64,000 bases of DNA from Pseudomonas allokribbensis (lineage in GTDB: Bacteria; Pseudomonadota; Gammaproteobacteria; Pseudomonadales; Pseudomonadaceae), in NCBI RefSeq assembly GCF_014863605.1, contig NZ_CP062252.1, positions 558,001 to 622,000 of the forward strand, in the 5' to 3' direction. Of this stretch, positions 48,032 to 57,162 are shown in pieces. Numbering within the stretch: position 1 is the first letter of the stretch; each line of letters begins with the position of its first letter. The notes beneath the pieces are model-generated. The model was not told where the DNA came from. It did no database searches and saw nothing but the letters and a program-made list of their open reading frames with translations. Both the position numbers and the translations under genes were made by a program.

Positions 48032-48847
48032 TTAAAGCTCGACGGGGGTGTCGGGGTGGTTGCCCCATTCGCCCCAGGAACCGGCGTAGCCCTTGACCCG
48101 CGGATAACCGAGGGATTTGGCCACCAGATAAGTGAAACCGGACCGGTGATGGGTCTGGCAGTGAGTAATGATTTCTTTGTCTTTCGTGATCCCGAGGCTT
48201 TCGAGGATCTGCGGCATGTCGGTGCGGATGCGCAGCTGGCGCGCCTGATCCATGCCTGCCGTCCATTCGAAGTTGACTGCGCCGGGGATGTGCCCACCCT
48301 TGGCCGCCAGCACTTTCTCGCCGGAGTATTCCAGTGGCCCGCGAGCATCCCAGATCGCCAGGTCGGCGGCACCGAGGCGGCTTTGCAGGTATTCGCGGGT
48401 GGCGGTCGGTTCGTCGTGCAGGGTCAGGGCTACCGGACCGCCGACGACAGGAGGGATCTGGATCGACATCGGCGAGCCTTCCGCCAGCCACGCCGGCAGG
48501 CCGCCGTCGAGGTAGTGGTACTTGTCGTGACCGATCACGTCGAGCAGCCAGATGAAACGTCCGGCCCAGCCACCGCCTTCGTCGTCATAGACCACGTAGA
48601 CCGCGTCCTTGTGATGACCCAGTTCACCGAACAGTTCTTCGAGTTTTTCTTTTGTCGGCAACAGGCCCGGAGCCGGTGCCTGGCCCAGCTGGGTGCGCTT
48701 CGGATCGACAAAGCGTGCGCCGGGAATATGACCCTCGGCATAGCGGGCGGCACTGGTCAGATCCACCATAATCAGGTTGCGGGCTTCGAGGCGAGGGAGC
48801 AGGTCGCTCGGCTCGATCACCAGCGCCAGGCCAGAGAAGTCAGACAT
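48032..48847 (-). CDS. rhdA: Thiosulfate sulfurtransferase (rhodanese) RhdA
   Basis: A 271-residue tandem-domain rhodanese. The active-site loop is HCQTHHRSG, the same CQTHHR loop known from Azotobacter RhdA, with the sulfur-accepting Cys. The N-terminal domain is inactive (VVYDDEGGGWAGR in place of a Cys loop). ATG 48847 is chosen over an upstream in-frame ATG. It may supply sulfane sulfur or protect against cyanide. It lies between the HDOD gene and psd. Confidence 0.95.
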   Translation of the reverse strand: MSDFSGLALVIEPSDLLPRLEARNLIMVDLTSAARYAEGHIPGARFVDPKRTQLGQAPAPGLLPTKEKLEELFGELGHHKDAVYVVYDDEGGGWAGRFIWLLDVIGHDKYHYLDGGLPAWLAEGSPMSIQIPPVVGGPVALTLHDEPTATREYLQSRLGAADLAIWDARGPLEYSGEKVLAAKGGHIPGAVNFEWTAGMDQARQLRIRTDMPQILESLGITKDKEIITHCQTHHRSGFTYLVAKSLGYPRVKGYAGSWGEWGNHPDTPVEL

Positions 48848-48886
48848 GTGAGGTCTCCAGAGCACAAAGGGGAAGGATTGTAGCTG

Positions 48887-50425
48887 TCATTGGCCGCGCT
48901 GGCTAAAGCTGTGCAGGGCTTTCTCGATGCACTGCGCGGTTTTGCCGAAGGCTTGCACGGTGATGTCGGCGAACGGCCCGCCACCTTGGTCGGCCACCAC
49001 GATCATGATGACGCGGCCGTTGTGGACCAGCGAGCGCAGGAACAGGTGTTCGCCTCGGAACAGCGTGCGCAGCGAGGGCGGCAGCAGGGCGGAAAACTGG
49101 GCGTTGTTGTCCGGGGTGATCCGCACTTGTGCCTGCTGCGCGAGCAAGCGTTGCAGCACGGTGCTTTGACTGACGACGAAGTTGAGCGCAGCAGCTTCCT
49201 TCGGCAGGCCGGAAATCTGATGCACGCGCAGACTGGACTGCGTGCGGTCGGCCATCAGGATCATCACCCGGCGCATGCCGCTGGCCACCAGCGCGTCGCG
49301 AGCGGCAATGGTCAAGTGCATGGCATTGGTGAAACGGCTCGGCTCGGCCAGCAGTTCGGCACATTGCCGGCGCCACTTGGCGAGGTCGTCGGCATTGGGT
49401 GCGGCGGCCGGCAGCATTCCGGCGGGCAGGCGATGGGTGCCCCACGGCCACAACAGGGAAACCGCCGGGTGCCACAGATCCGGCATCGAATGCCGGCGCG
49501 CACTGTTGGCGGCCTGTTGGTGCAACTGTTGTTGCACCTCGTCCATCGAGATTTGCAGATAGAGGCTGGTCAGGTATTGCCAGCGCTCACTGTGCGGACT
49601 GTCCCAGGCCTGTTGGGCCGAAAGCGCCAGGCCGTTGGCCAGCAGCACGGTGTTGGCCGGTTGATTGAGCCAGTGGCGCAGGGTCGGGTCGTCATCGAGG
49701 CGATTCTGCTGGCGTAGCGGGTGATCGACATCGCGGGCGATGCGCAAAACCTTGACCAGTTCGCGTTGCTCGGTGAGCAGCAATCGATAACCCTGCTGCA
49801 CCCAGATCGGCAATCGCCAGACTTCGACCAGCGCCTCACCGATCTTCAGCAGACGCACACCGAACAATTGCTTTTCCACGTCGCGGGCCGATTCGCCCTT
49901 GTGGATAACCCGCACTTCCCACTCTTCGAGCAGTTGGGGAAAGGTCAGCGCCAGCGGCCACAGCGGCGACAGAAATAACAGACTGCCCCAATGAATGTCC
50001 TGCCACAGCCGCGCCAGGCGACTGGCAAAAAAGCCGTTGGCCTGTTGCGTGGCGTGCTGACTGATCATCTGTATCTGGCGCAAGGCCTGGGGAATTTGCG
50101 CCTGCGGTTCGGCGGGCAGGCGTGCCAGCAGTTCTTCGGTGCGGGCGAGGCCAAGGCGATTGATCGCGACCTCAAGGTTTTCCGCCGGCGCGGTCATGCT
50201 GCCCTGGGTGTGGCGATTGGCTTCGCGAATGATGCTCAGCGCCAGCGCCGGGCTGTCCTGCATCAGGTCGGCGATGTCGCGCAGCGAGCTGCGATTATCG
50301 CGGATGGCGCGGCAGACACGATCGTGGGCTTCTTGCGGCACCGGCAGGCGTACGCCGTCGAGCAGCTTCACCCAGCCATCGAGTGTGGTGGGTTTTACGT
50401 GTGGGACGTTCGTTTCATTAGCCAT
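48887..50425 (-). CDS. HDOD-domain signalling protein
   Basis: A 512-residue soluble protein. Residues about 15-220 form an HDOD domain (LPVPQEAHDRVCRAI, SSLRDIADLMQDSPALALSIIREAN), an HD-like fold that lacks the metal His-Asp pair. Residues about 360-505 look like a GAF-type sensor (LTIAARDALVASGMRRVMILMADR in pieces). It is divergent from motA and upstream of rhdA-psd. Such proteins take part in cyclic-di-GMP or stress signalling, but the role of this one is unknown. Confidence 0.8.
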   Translation of the reverse strand: MANETNVPHVKPTTLDGWVKLLDGVRLPVPQEAHDRVCRAIRDNRSSLRDIADLMQDSPALALSIIREANRHTQGSMTAPAENLEVAINRLGLARTEELLARLPAEPQAQIPQALRQIQMISQHATQQANGFFASRLARLWQDIHWGSLLFLSPLWPLALTFPQLLEEWEVRVIHKGESARDVEKQLFGVRLLKIGEALVEVWRLPIWVQQGYRLLLTEQRELVKVLRIARDVDHPLRQQNRLDDDPTLRHWLNQPANTVLLANGLALSAQQAWDSPHSERWQYLTSLYLQISMDEVQQQLHQQAANSARRHSMPDLWHPAVSLLWPWGTHRLPAGMLPAAAPNADDLAKWRRQCAELLAEPSRFTNAMHLTIAARDALVASGMRRVMILMADRTQSSLRVHQISGLPKEAAALNFVVSQSTVLQRLLAQQAQVRITPDNNAQFSALLPPSLRTLFRGEHLFLRSLVHNGRVIMIVVADQGGGPFADITVQAFGKTAQCIEKALHSFSQRGQ

Positions 50426-50496
50426 GTCTGGACGAGATCTTCACTGACTGTAGACGCGCCCGGCATGGGCTAAATTGGCTTTTCGCCTGAACTGGC

Positions 50497-50523
50497 TATA
50501 GTCTGGCGCAGTTTTGCCGATAA
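50497..50523 (+). promoter_or_regulatory. Sigma-28 (FliA) promoter of motAB
   Basis: TATA at 50497-50500, 15 bases, then a perfect GCCGATAA at 50516-50523. This matches the flagellar class IV consensus (TAAA-N15-GCCGATAA) except for one base in the -35 element. It lies 68 bases before the motA start. Confidence 0.85.
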
Positions 50524-50591
50524 GTAGAAGAAGAGATTTTTTAACTTCCGAATATGACCTTGAACCCGACTTAAATAAGTACTTTCTACCT

Positions 50592-51443
50592 ATGGCTAAA
50601 ATTATCGGCATCATCGTCGTATTCGCGAGCGTGCTCGGCGGATACGTGCTCTCCCACGGCAAGATTGCCGCCCTGATCCAGCCTTTCGAGGTGATGATCA
50701 TCGGTGGTGCGGCACTCGGAGCATTCCTCCAGGCCAACCCCGGTTACATGACGATGCACGTGCTCAAGAAATCCCTGAGCATGTTCAGTTCGCGTTTCAG
50801 CCACACGTTCTATCTGGAAGTGCTGGGCCTGATCTACGAGATCCTCAACAAGAGCCGCCGTGAAGGCATGATGGCCATCGAGGGCGACATCGAAGATGCC
50901 GCTGCGAGCCCGATCTTCGCCAAGTACCCGGCGGTATTGAAAGACGAACGCATGACCGCGTTCATCTGCGATTACCTGCGCATCATGTCGTCCGGCAACA
51001 TGGCGCCGCACGAGCTGGAAGGCTTGTTCGACATGGAACTGTACAGCCTCAAGGAAGACCTCGAGCATCCGTCCCACGCGGTGAACGGCATTGCCGACGC
51101 CATGCCGGGTTTCGGTATCGTCGCGGCGGTACTGGGTATCGTGGTGACCATGGCCTCGTTGGGTGAAGGCGATCAGAAGTCCATCGGTCTGCACGTAGGT
51201 GCGGCACTCGTGGGTACCTTCTTCGGTATTCTCGCGGCATACGGTTTCTTCGGCCCGCTGGCGCACTCCCTGGCGCACGATGCCAAGGAAGAGCTGAACG
51301 TCTACGAAGCCATCAAGGCCTCGCTGGTGGCTTCGGCGTCCGGCATGCCGCCATCGCTGGCTGTCGAGTTCGGTCGCAAGGTTCTGTACCCGGCTCACCG
51401 TCCAAGCTTTGCCGAGCTGGAACAAGCCGTTCGCGGTCGTTAA
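50592..51443 (+). CDS. motA: Flagellar motor stator protein MotA
   Basis: A 283-residue four-helix inner-membrane protein. The conserved cytoplasmic loop has KYPAVLKDERM and helix 3/4 PGFGIVAAVLGIVVTM and GTFFGILAAYGF. With MotB it forms the proton-driven stator. ATG 50592 (MAKIIG) is chosen. It is three bases ahead of motB and has a FliA-type promoter. Confidence 0.97.
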   Translation: MAKIIGIIVVFASVLGGYVLSHGKIAALIQPFEVMIIGGAALGAFLQANPGYMTMHVLKKSLSMFSSRFSHTFYLEVLGLIYEILNKSRREGMMAIEGDIEDAAASPIFAKYPAVLKDERMTAFICDYLRIMSSGNMAPHELEGLFDMELYSLKEDLEHPSHAVNGIADAMPGFGIVAAVLGIVVTMASLGEGDQKSIGLHVGAALVGTFFGILAAYGFFGPLAHSLAHDAKEELNVYEAIKASLVASASGMPPSLAVEFGRKVLYPAHRPSFAELEQAVRGR

Positions 51444-51446
51444 GTC

Positions 51447-52538
51447 ATGGAAAATAACCAGCCGATAATCATCAAGCGCGTCAAGCGCATCGCCGGCGGG
51501 CATCACGGCGGGGCGTGGAAGATCGCCTTCGCCGACTTCGCGACGGCGATGATGGCGTTCTTCCTGGTGTTGTGGCTGCTGTCCACCGCGACCCCGGAAC
51601 AGAAGATCGCCATCGCCGGTTACTTCAAGGACCCGGTCGGTTTCTCCGAGAGCGGCACGCCGTACATCATCGACCTGGGCGGTACGCCGACCCTGGCGCC
51701 GGAAAACACCCTCAACCCTGAAGTGAAGTCGCAGCCGCAACCGGACAAGGTCACGGTCGACACCGAGCAGGTTGAAGGCATGGCCGAGCAGGTCGAGAAG
51801 GAACGTCTGGAACTGTTGCTGCAAGAACTGCAGAACAAGGTCGACGAGAATCCGCAGCTGCAGAAGTTCAAGGATCAGATCCTGTTCGAGATCACGCCGA
51901 ACGGCTTGCGCATCCAGATCATGGACGCCGAGAACCGTCCGATGTTCGACTCCGGTTCTGCACGCCTGAAGCCGTACTTCGAAGACATCCTGCTGGCCAT
52001 GGCCGACACCATCAAAGCGGTGCCGAACAAGATCAGCATCAGCGGCCACACCGACGCCAAGCCGTACACCGGCACCGGTGACTTCGGTAACTGGGAACTC
52101 TCGGCCAACCGTGCCAACGCCGCCCGGCGTGCGCTGGTGGCGGGTAGTTATCCGGACGGGCAAGTGGCGCGGGTCGTGGGTTACGCCTCGTCGGCGCTGT
52201 TCGACAAGGAGAACCCGTTCAACCCGGTCAACCGTCGCATCGACATCGTGGTGCTGACCAAGAAGGCCCAGGCGGCCATCGAAGGTTCGCAAGGTACCGA
52301 ACCGTCGAAACCGGCAGATCAAGGTCAGAACGGTGCGGCCCCGGCCACACCGGTCGACCCGAACGCCTTGCCGGCGGATCAGCAGCCAGTGCCGGCGCAC
52401 GAGCTGCGCGAACGGTTGAACCTGTTTGACGACGCGGCGCCGAAGCCAACCGCGCCGGGCAGCGCGGCGCCAGCCCCGGCGCCCGCTGCACCCGCCACTG
52501 CACCGGCCACTGCCCCGGCGCCCGCGCCCAAGCAGTGA
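51447..52538 (+). CDS. motB: Flagellar motor protein MotB
   Basis: A 363-residue protein. A single N-terminal helix follows WKIAFADFATAMM, with the proton-binding Asp30. The plug/linker and the OmpA-like peptidoglycan-binding domain (about 150-275, with ISGHTDAKPY and RRIDIVVL) follow. The C-terminal 60 residues are a Pro/Ala-rich low-complexity tail, longer than in E. coli. A strong terminator follows. Confidence 0.97.
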   Translation: MENNQPIIIKRVKRIAGGHHGGAWKIAFADFATAMMAFFLVLWLLSTATPEQKIAIAGYFKDPVGFSESGTPYIIDLGGTPTLAPENTLNPEVKSQPQPDKVTVDTEQVEGMAEQVEKERLELLLQELQNKVDENPQLQKFKDQILFEITPNGLRIQIMDAENRPMFDSGSARLKPYFEDILLAMADTIKAVPNKISISGHTDAKPYTGTGDFGNWELSANRANAARRALVAGSYPDGQVARVVGYASSALFDKENPFNPVNRRIDIVVLTKKAQAAIEGSQGTEPSKPADQGQNGAAPATPVDPNALPADQQPVPAHELRERLNLFDDAAPKPTAPGSAAPAPAPAAPATAPATAPAPAPKQ

Positions 52539-52543
52539 CCCAC

Positions 52544-52573
52544 AAAAAAGCCGACAGTGATGTCGGCTTTTTT
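52544..52573 (+). terminator. Terminator after motB
   Basis: AAAAAAGCCGACA and TGTCGGCTTTTTT form a 13-bp stem with a GTGA loop and a T-run. Confidence 0.93.
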
Positions 52574-52704
52574 GTATCCGGCGACGACTGGGCGCTTTTT
52601 TGATCAGCCTCTCACGGATAATCCCCGATCAGCGCACACGGGTGTTTTGCTTTAAATGGCCAGCAATGAATTCAAATCCTTCTGAACCACAGGGAGTCGT
52701 GACG

Positions 52705-53556
52705 ATGGAAAATCAGACAATCTTTTTGCTGCAACAGCAATTTGACGAATTAGCGCAACGGGTGCCTGGCGAGGGTATCGAGTTCTGGTTCGCTCGCGAA
52801 CTGCAGGAGCCTTTGGGTTATGCACGTTGGGAAAACTTTCTCACCGTTGTCCAGCGTGCAATAGCCTCGTGTGAAGCCACCGGTGTGGATGCTCTCGATC
52901 ATTTTCGTGGCGTTACGAAAATGATCGAGATTGGCAAAGGTGGGCAACGAGCTACCGACGATTTCATGCTTACGCGCTATGCCTGTTACTTGATTGCGCA
53001 GAATGGCGATCCGCGTAAACGGCCCATTGCCTTTGCTCAGAGCTATTTCGCGCTACAAGCGCGCAAGCAAGAGTTGATTGAAGACCGGATGCGCCTGCAG
53101 GCCCGCTTTGATGCTCGTGATCGCTTGCGCGAGTCGGAAAAAGAACTGTCGCAGAATATTTACGAACGTGGCGTGGATGATGAGGGGTTTGCTCGTATCC
53201 GCTCCCGGGGAGATGCAGCGCTTTCCGGTGGGAAAACGACTCAAGCGATGAAAGATCGCTACGGCATCATCAAGAGTCGGCCACTTGCTGATTTTCTGCC
53301 TACATTGACTATTGCTGCGAAAAATCTTGCCACTGAGATGACCAATCACAATGTGCTTCAGGTTGATTTACAGGGTGAGTCGGCTATTGCGAGCGAGCAT
53401 GTCCAGAACAATTTGAGCGTGCGCGACATGCTGGACCAGCGTGGTATCAAACCCGAGGAACTCCCTGCGGAAGAGGATATTCGCAAGCTTGAACGTCGGG
53501 TTAAATCACAGGAAAGGAGCATCGCCAAGCAGGCGCCGAAGCTACCGGCTGACTGA
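52705..53556 (+). CDS. dinD: DinD-family DNA-damage-inducible protein
   Basis: A 283-residue protein. FWFARELQEPLGYARWENF and TDDFMLTRYACYLIAQNGD, in separate blocks, are the DinD hallmarks; a KRPIAFAQSYFALQAR stretch follows. E. coli DinD (274 residues) inhibits RecA strand exchange. ATG 52705 is preferred over an in-frame GTG at 52699 because agggag is eight bases upstream. Composition is AT-richer than its neighbours (about 43% GC in a sampled line) and it sits as a single gene between two terminators, which points to transfer. I saw no obvious LexA box (CTG-N10-CAG) upstream. Confidence 0.85.
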   Translation: MENQTIFLLQQQFDELAQRVPGEGIEFWFARELQEPLGYARWENFLTVVQRAIASCEATGVDALDHFRGVTKMIEIGKGGQRATDDFMLTRYACYLIAQNGDPRKRPIAFAQSYFALQARKQELIEDRMRLQARFDARDRLRESEKELSQNIYERGVDDEGFARIRSRGDAALSGGKTTQAMKDRYGIIKSRPLADFLPTLTIAAKNLATEMTNHNVLQVDLQGESAIASEHVQNNLSVRDMLDQRGIKPEELPAEEDIRKLERRVKSQERSIAKQAPKLPAD

Positions 53557-53584
53557 TATTGAGGTGGTCGCTGGAGTGGATCCA

Positions 53585-53620
53585 CAAACAAAAGCCGCAG
53601 GTGACTGCGGCTTTTGTTTG
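53585..53620. terminator. Bidirectional terminator dinD / rsgA
   Basis: A perfect 16-bp palindrome (CAAACAAAAGCCGCAG and complement) with GTGA loop and A/T runs at both ends, between converging genes. Confidence 0.92.
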
Positions 53621-53660
53621 GCTGGGACATTCCCAAAGTCAGCGTTGCTGGCGATCTTGT

Positions 53661-54692
53661 TCAGTAGCCGTTTTCAGGCAGGCTGGCGATGATCGAGCGG
53701 TAGCTGTTCATTCGCTGCTGTTGCACGCGGCCATCTTCCAGGGCCTTGAGCAGGGCGCATCCTGGCTCGCGGTCGTGCTTGCAGTCGCGGAAGCGGCAGG
53801 TGCCGAGCAGGTCGTCGAACTCGATGAAGCCAGCCTCGACGTCGGCGCGGCTGACGTGGCCCAGGCCGAACTCGCGGATACCCGGGGAGTCGATCAGCTC
53901 ACCGCCACCTGGGAAGTGAAACAGGCGCGCGGTGGTTGTGGTGTGGGTGCCCTGGCCGGACAGTTCGGACAGCGGGCCGACGCGGGTTTCCACCTCGGGC
54001 AGCAGGCTGTTGACCAGCGACGACTTGCCGACGCCGGACTGACCAACGAACACGCTGATGCGTCCGTCGAGCTGTTTCTGCAATTGCTCCATGCCGTTGC
54101 CGTGGTGCGCCGACACTTCCAGCACCGGGTAACCCAGCGTGCGGTACACCGCCAACAACGCGTTCAGCGCCGGGGCGTTCTGTTCGTCGATCAGGTCGAA
54201 TTTGTTCAGCAGCAGCAACGGGCGGATGCCGGCGTGCTCGGCCGCGACCAGATAGCGGTCGATCAGGTTCGCATGGGGCTCGGGCAGCGGGGCGAAGACG
54301 ATGACGATCATGTCGACGTTGGCGGCCACCGGTTTGAGCTGGCCACGGCTGTCCGGCCGGCACAGCTCGGTGGTGCGCGGCAGTTGCGCGACGATTACGC
54401 CGATGCCCTGGTTGCCGGCGCGCCAGACCACTTGATCGCCGGTCACCAGCGCGGGCAGGTTGGCCCGCAAGTGGCAGCGGAAAACCTGGCCGGCCAGTTC
54501 GCCGTCAACGGCCTCGACTTCGACCTGCACACCGAAGTGGGCGATCACCAGGCCGTGCTGTTCCGGGCCCAGATCGCCGCCTTCGAGCGCCTCGACAGCC
54601 GAGGACTCGCGTTTGGCGGCGCGGGCGGCGCGCTCGCCCTGAATCTTTTCGATGCGCCAGTTTTGACGACGATTGAGTTGGCGTTTGGCCAT
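53661..54692 (-). CDS. rsgA: Small ribosomal subunit biogenesis GTPase RsgA
   Basis: A 343-residue circularly permuted GTPase that matures the 30S subunit. Motif order is G4 (NKFDLID), G1 ([10 protein letters not shown]), G3 (DSPG), preceded by an OB-fold region and followed by a zinc motif ([14 protein letters not shown]). The N-terminus is basic ([10 protein letters not shown]). It is divergent from orn, as is usual in pseudomonads. Confidence 0.97.
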   Translation of the reverse strand: MAKRQLNRRQNWRIEKIQGERAARAAKRESSAVEALEGGDLGPEQHGLVIAHFGVQVEVEAVDGELAGQVFRCHLRANLPALVTGDQVVWRAGNQGIGVIVAQLPRTTELCRPDSRGQLKPVAANVDMIVIVFAPLPEPHANLIDRYLVAAEHAGIRPLLLLNKFDLIDEQNAPALNALLAVYRTLGYPVLEVSAHHGNGMEQLQKQLDGRISVFVGQSGVGKSSLVNSLLPEVETRVGPLSELSGQGTHTTTTARLFHFPGGGELIDSPGIREFGLGHVSRADVEAGFIEFDDLLGTCRFRDCKHDREPGCALLKALEDGRVQQQRMNSYRSIIASLPENGY

Positions 54693-54799
54693 GGGTGTTC
54701 CGTCTGAAGAATGCAGCGATTAGGTAAAACGGCCGCGAGTTTAGCACGCCCGGGCACCGCCCTAGGCTAAACTGCGCAGCATTGCCTAGGAGCCGAAAT

Positions 54800-55342
54800 A
54801 TGCAAAACCCGCAGAATCTGATCTGGATCGACTTGGAAATGACCGGTCTGGATCCGGAAAACGACGTCATCATCGAAATGGCCACCATCGTCACCGACAG
54901 TGACCTGAATACTTTGGCCGAAGGCCCGGTGATCGCCATCCACCACAGCGACGAAGTGCTGGCCCGCATGGACGAGTGGAACACCCGCACCCACGGCAAC
55001 TCCGGCCTGACCCAGCGCGTGCGCGACAGCCGCGTCAGCATGGCCGAGGCTGAAGCCGAAACCATCGCCTTCCTCGAGCAGTGGGTGCCGAAGGGCAAGT
55101 CGCCGATCTGTGGCAACAGCATCTGCCAGGATCGTCGCTTCCTCTATACCCACATGAAGTCGCTGGAAAGCTACTTTCACTATCGCAACCTCGACGTTTC
55201 CACGCTCAAGGAACTGGCCGCGCGCTGGGCGCCGGACGTGCGCGACAGCTTCAAGAAGGGCAGCACTCACCTGGCGCTGGACGACATCCGTGAATCCATC
55301 GCCGAGCTGCAGCACTACCGCAAGCATTTCATCAAGTTCTGA
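54800..55342 (+). CDS. orn: Oligoribonuclease
   Basis: A 180-residue DEDDh exonuclease that finishes RNA decay and degrades pGpG from c-di-GMP turnover. Motifs: IDLEMTGL (Asp, Glu), NSICQDRRF (Asp) and [12 protein letters not shown] (His, Asp). ATG 54800 follows a taggag site. Length is exactly that of E. coli Orn. Confidence 0.98.
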   Translation: MQNPQNLIWIDLEMTGLDPENDVIIEMATIVTDSDLNTLAEGPVIAIHHSDEVLARMDEWNTRTHGNSGLTQRVRDSRVSMAEAEAETIAFLEQWVPKGKSPICGNSICQDRRFLYTHMKSLESYFHYRNLDVSTLKELAARWAPDVRDSFKKGSTHLALDDIRESIAELQHYRKHFIKF

Positions 55343-55426
55343 GATCGGCGACCCACGCCGAGGCGCCCTCTTTTGGTGCCCCGGCGAAGTGAGTAGACTG
55401 CGCGCCTTCCTGCCAGGATCGCCACC

Positions 55427-56038
55427 ATGTTGCTGATGCTCTACCTCGTCGCCATTACTGCTGAAGCCATGACCGGCGCCCTGTCTGCGGGCCGTCGCGG
55501 CATGGACTGGTTCGGCGTGGTGCTGATCGCCTGCGTCACGGCATTGGGCGGCGGTTCGGTGCGCGACGTGCTGCTCGGGCACTACCCGCTGACCTGGGTC
55601 AAACACCCGGAATACCTGGTGCTGACCACGGTCGCGGCGATGATCACCGTGTTCACGGCACGCTGGATGCGCCATCTGCGCTCGCTGTTTCTGGTGCTCG
55701 ACGCGGTCGGTCTGGTGGCGTTCACCCTGATCGGCTGCATGACCGCGCTGGAAATGGGTCACGGCATGCTGGTGGCTTCGGTCAGCGGCGTGATCACCGG
55801 GGTGTTCGGCGGCATCCTGCGCGACATCTTCTGCAACGACATCCCGCTGATCTTCCGCCGCGAACTCTACGCCAGCGTCTCGTTCGCCGCAGCGTGGTGC
55901 TACATGCTCTGTCTGTTCCTCAACGTGCCGAGCGAACAGGCGATTCTGATCACCCTGTTCGGTGGCTTTCTATTGCGGCTGTTGGCGATTCGCTTCCATT
56001 GGGAAATGCCGAAGTTCGTCTATAACGACGCGCCTTGA
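55427..56038 (+). CDS. TRIC-type/UPF0126 membrane channel protein
   Basis: A 203-residue protein with seven helices arranged as a duplicated three-helix unit. Each repeat has a Gly-rich turn: GGGSVRDVLLG in the first and GGILRDIFCN in the second. This is the UPF0126 (YicG/YadS) family, structurally related to trimeric intracellular cation channels. Physiological role in bacteria is unclear. It overlaps the convergent queG by 19 bases. Confidence 0.9.
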   Translation: MLLMLYLVAITAEAMTGALSAGRRGMDWFGVVLIACVTALGGGSVRDVLLGHYPLTWVKHPEYLVLTTVAAMITVFTARWMRHLRSLFLVLDAVGLVAFTLIGCMTALEMGHGMLVASVSGVITGVFGGILRDIFCNDIPLIFRRELYASVSFAAAWCYMLCLFLNVPSEQAILITLFGGFLLRLLAIRFHWEMPKFVYNDAP

Positions 56039-57099
56039 CGGTCGGCGTGCTGTTTCAGCGCCCACTCCACATGTTCACGCACCAGTTCTGACGGGTATTC
56101 GCGCCGCGCCTTGAGCGCTTCCAGCACCGGAATGCTCGACGGTGCGTTACCCAGTCCCACCGCCAGATTGCGCAGCCAGCGCTCATAGCCGGCGCGACGC
56201 AGCGGCGAACCCTCGGTGCTGCTGAGGAATTTGTCTTCATCCCACAGAAACAGCTCGGCCAGTTCGGCGTTGTCCAGATTGTGCCGTGGCTTGAAATCGC
56301 TTTCGCCGGACGGGCGGGCGAAGCGGTTCCACGGGCAGCAGATCTGGCAGTCGTCGCAGCCGAACACCCGATTGCCGATCAACGGTCGCAGGTCTTCGGG
56401 GATGGCGTTCTTCAGTTCGATGGTCAGGTAGGAAATGCAGCGTCGCGCATCCAGCACATACGGCCCGACGAAAGCGTTGGTCGGGCAGATGTCGAGGCAC
56501 GCGGTGCAGCGCCCGCAGTGTTCGGTGCTGTGGGGTTCGTCCACCGGCAACGGCAGGTCGACGAACAGTTCGCTGAGAAAGAAGTAACTGCCGGCCTTGC
56601 GGTTCAGCACCAGGGTGTTTTTGCCGATCCAGCCCAGGCCGGCCTGTTCGGCGATGGCTTTTTCCAGCACCGGGGCGCTGTCGACGAAGGCGCGGAAGCC
56701 GAACGGGCCGATTTCGGATTGAATCTTGTCCGCCAGTTGTTGCACGCGTTTACGGATCAATTTGTGATAATCGCGGCCCAAGGCATAACGCGAGATGTAG
56801 GCCTTTTCCGGTTTGGCCAGCAATTGCGCCATTTGCGTGTCGCCCGGCAGGTAGTCCATGCGCAAGGACACCACGCGCAAGGTGCCCGGCACCAGCTCTT
56901 CGGGGTGCGAGCGTTTGCTGCCGTGGGCGCCCATGTAATCCATTTCGCCGTGGTAGCCGGCCTCGAGCCAGCGTTGCAGATGCTGCTCGTGCTCGGCCAG
57001 GTCCAGACCGCTGATGCCGACTTGCTGGAAGCCCAGCTCTCGGCCCCAGTCCTTGATGGATTGGGCGAGGGCGGGAAGATCTGTGGTGATGGCGGACAT
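56020..57099 (-). CDS. queG: Epoxyqueuosine reductase QueG
   Basis: A 359-residue cobalamin- and Fe-S-dependent enzyme for the last step of queuosine synthesis in tRNA. Two [4Fe-4S] motifs are present: CGRCTACLDICP and GCDDCQICCPWN. The C-terminal HEAT-like tail binds tRNA. ATG 57099 (MSAITT) is chosen; a longer frame overlaps nnr's leader. It is divergent from nnr. Confidence 0.96.
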   Translation of the reverse strand: MSAITTDLPALAQSIKDWGRELGFQQVGISGLDLAEHEQHLQRWLEAGYHGEMDYMGAHGSKRSHPEELVPGTLRVVSLRMDYLPGDTQMAQLLAKPEKAYISRYALGRDYHKLIRKRVQQLADKIQSEIGPFGFRAFVDSAPVLEKAIAEQAGLGWIGKNTLVLNRKAGSYFFLSELFVDLPLPVDEPHSTEHCGRCTACLDICPTNAFVGPYVLDARRCISYLTIELKNAIPEDLRPLIGNRVFGCDDCQICCPWNRFARPSGESDFKPRHNLDNAELAELFLWDEDKFLSSTEGSPLRRAGYERWLRNLAVGLGNAPSSIPVLEALKARREYPSELVREHVEWALKQHADRQGASL

Positions 57100-57162
57100 G
57101 AGGCGAGAGAAACCGGAGCTGAGGTGCGTATAATTCTGCCAGACATCGGAGCCAGAAGACGC

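Noticed and set aside
56281..57162. Long N-terminal extension of nnr
   Set aside because: It is antisense to queG; the Nnr family starts near MPHTKD and a good ribosome site precedes 57163.
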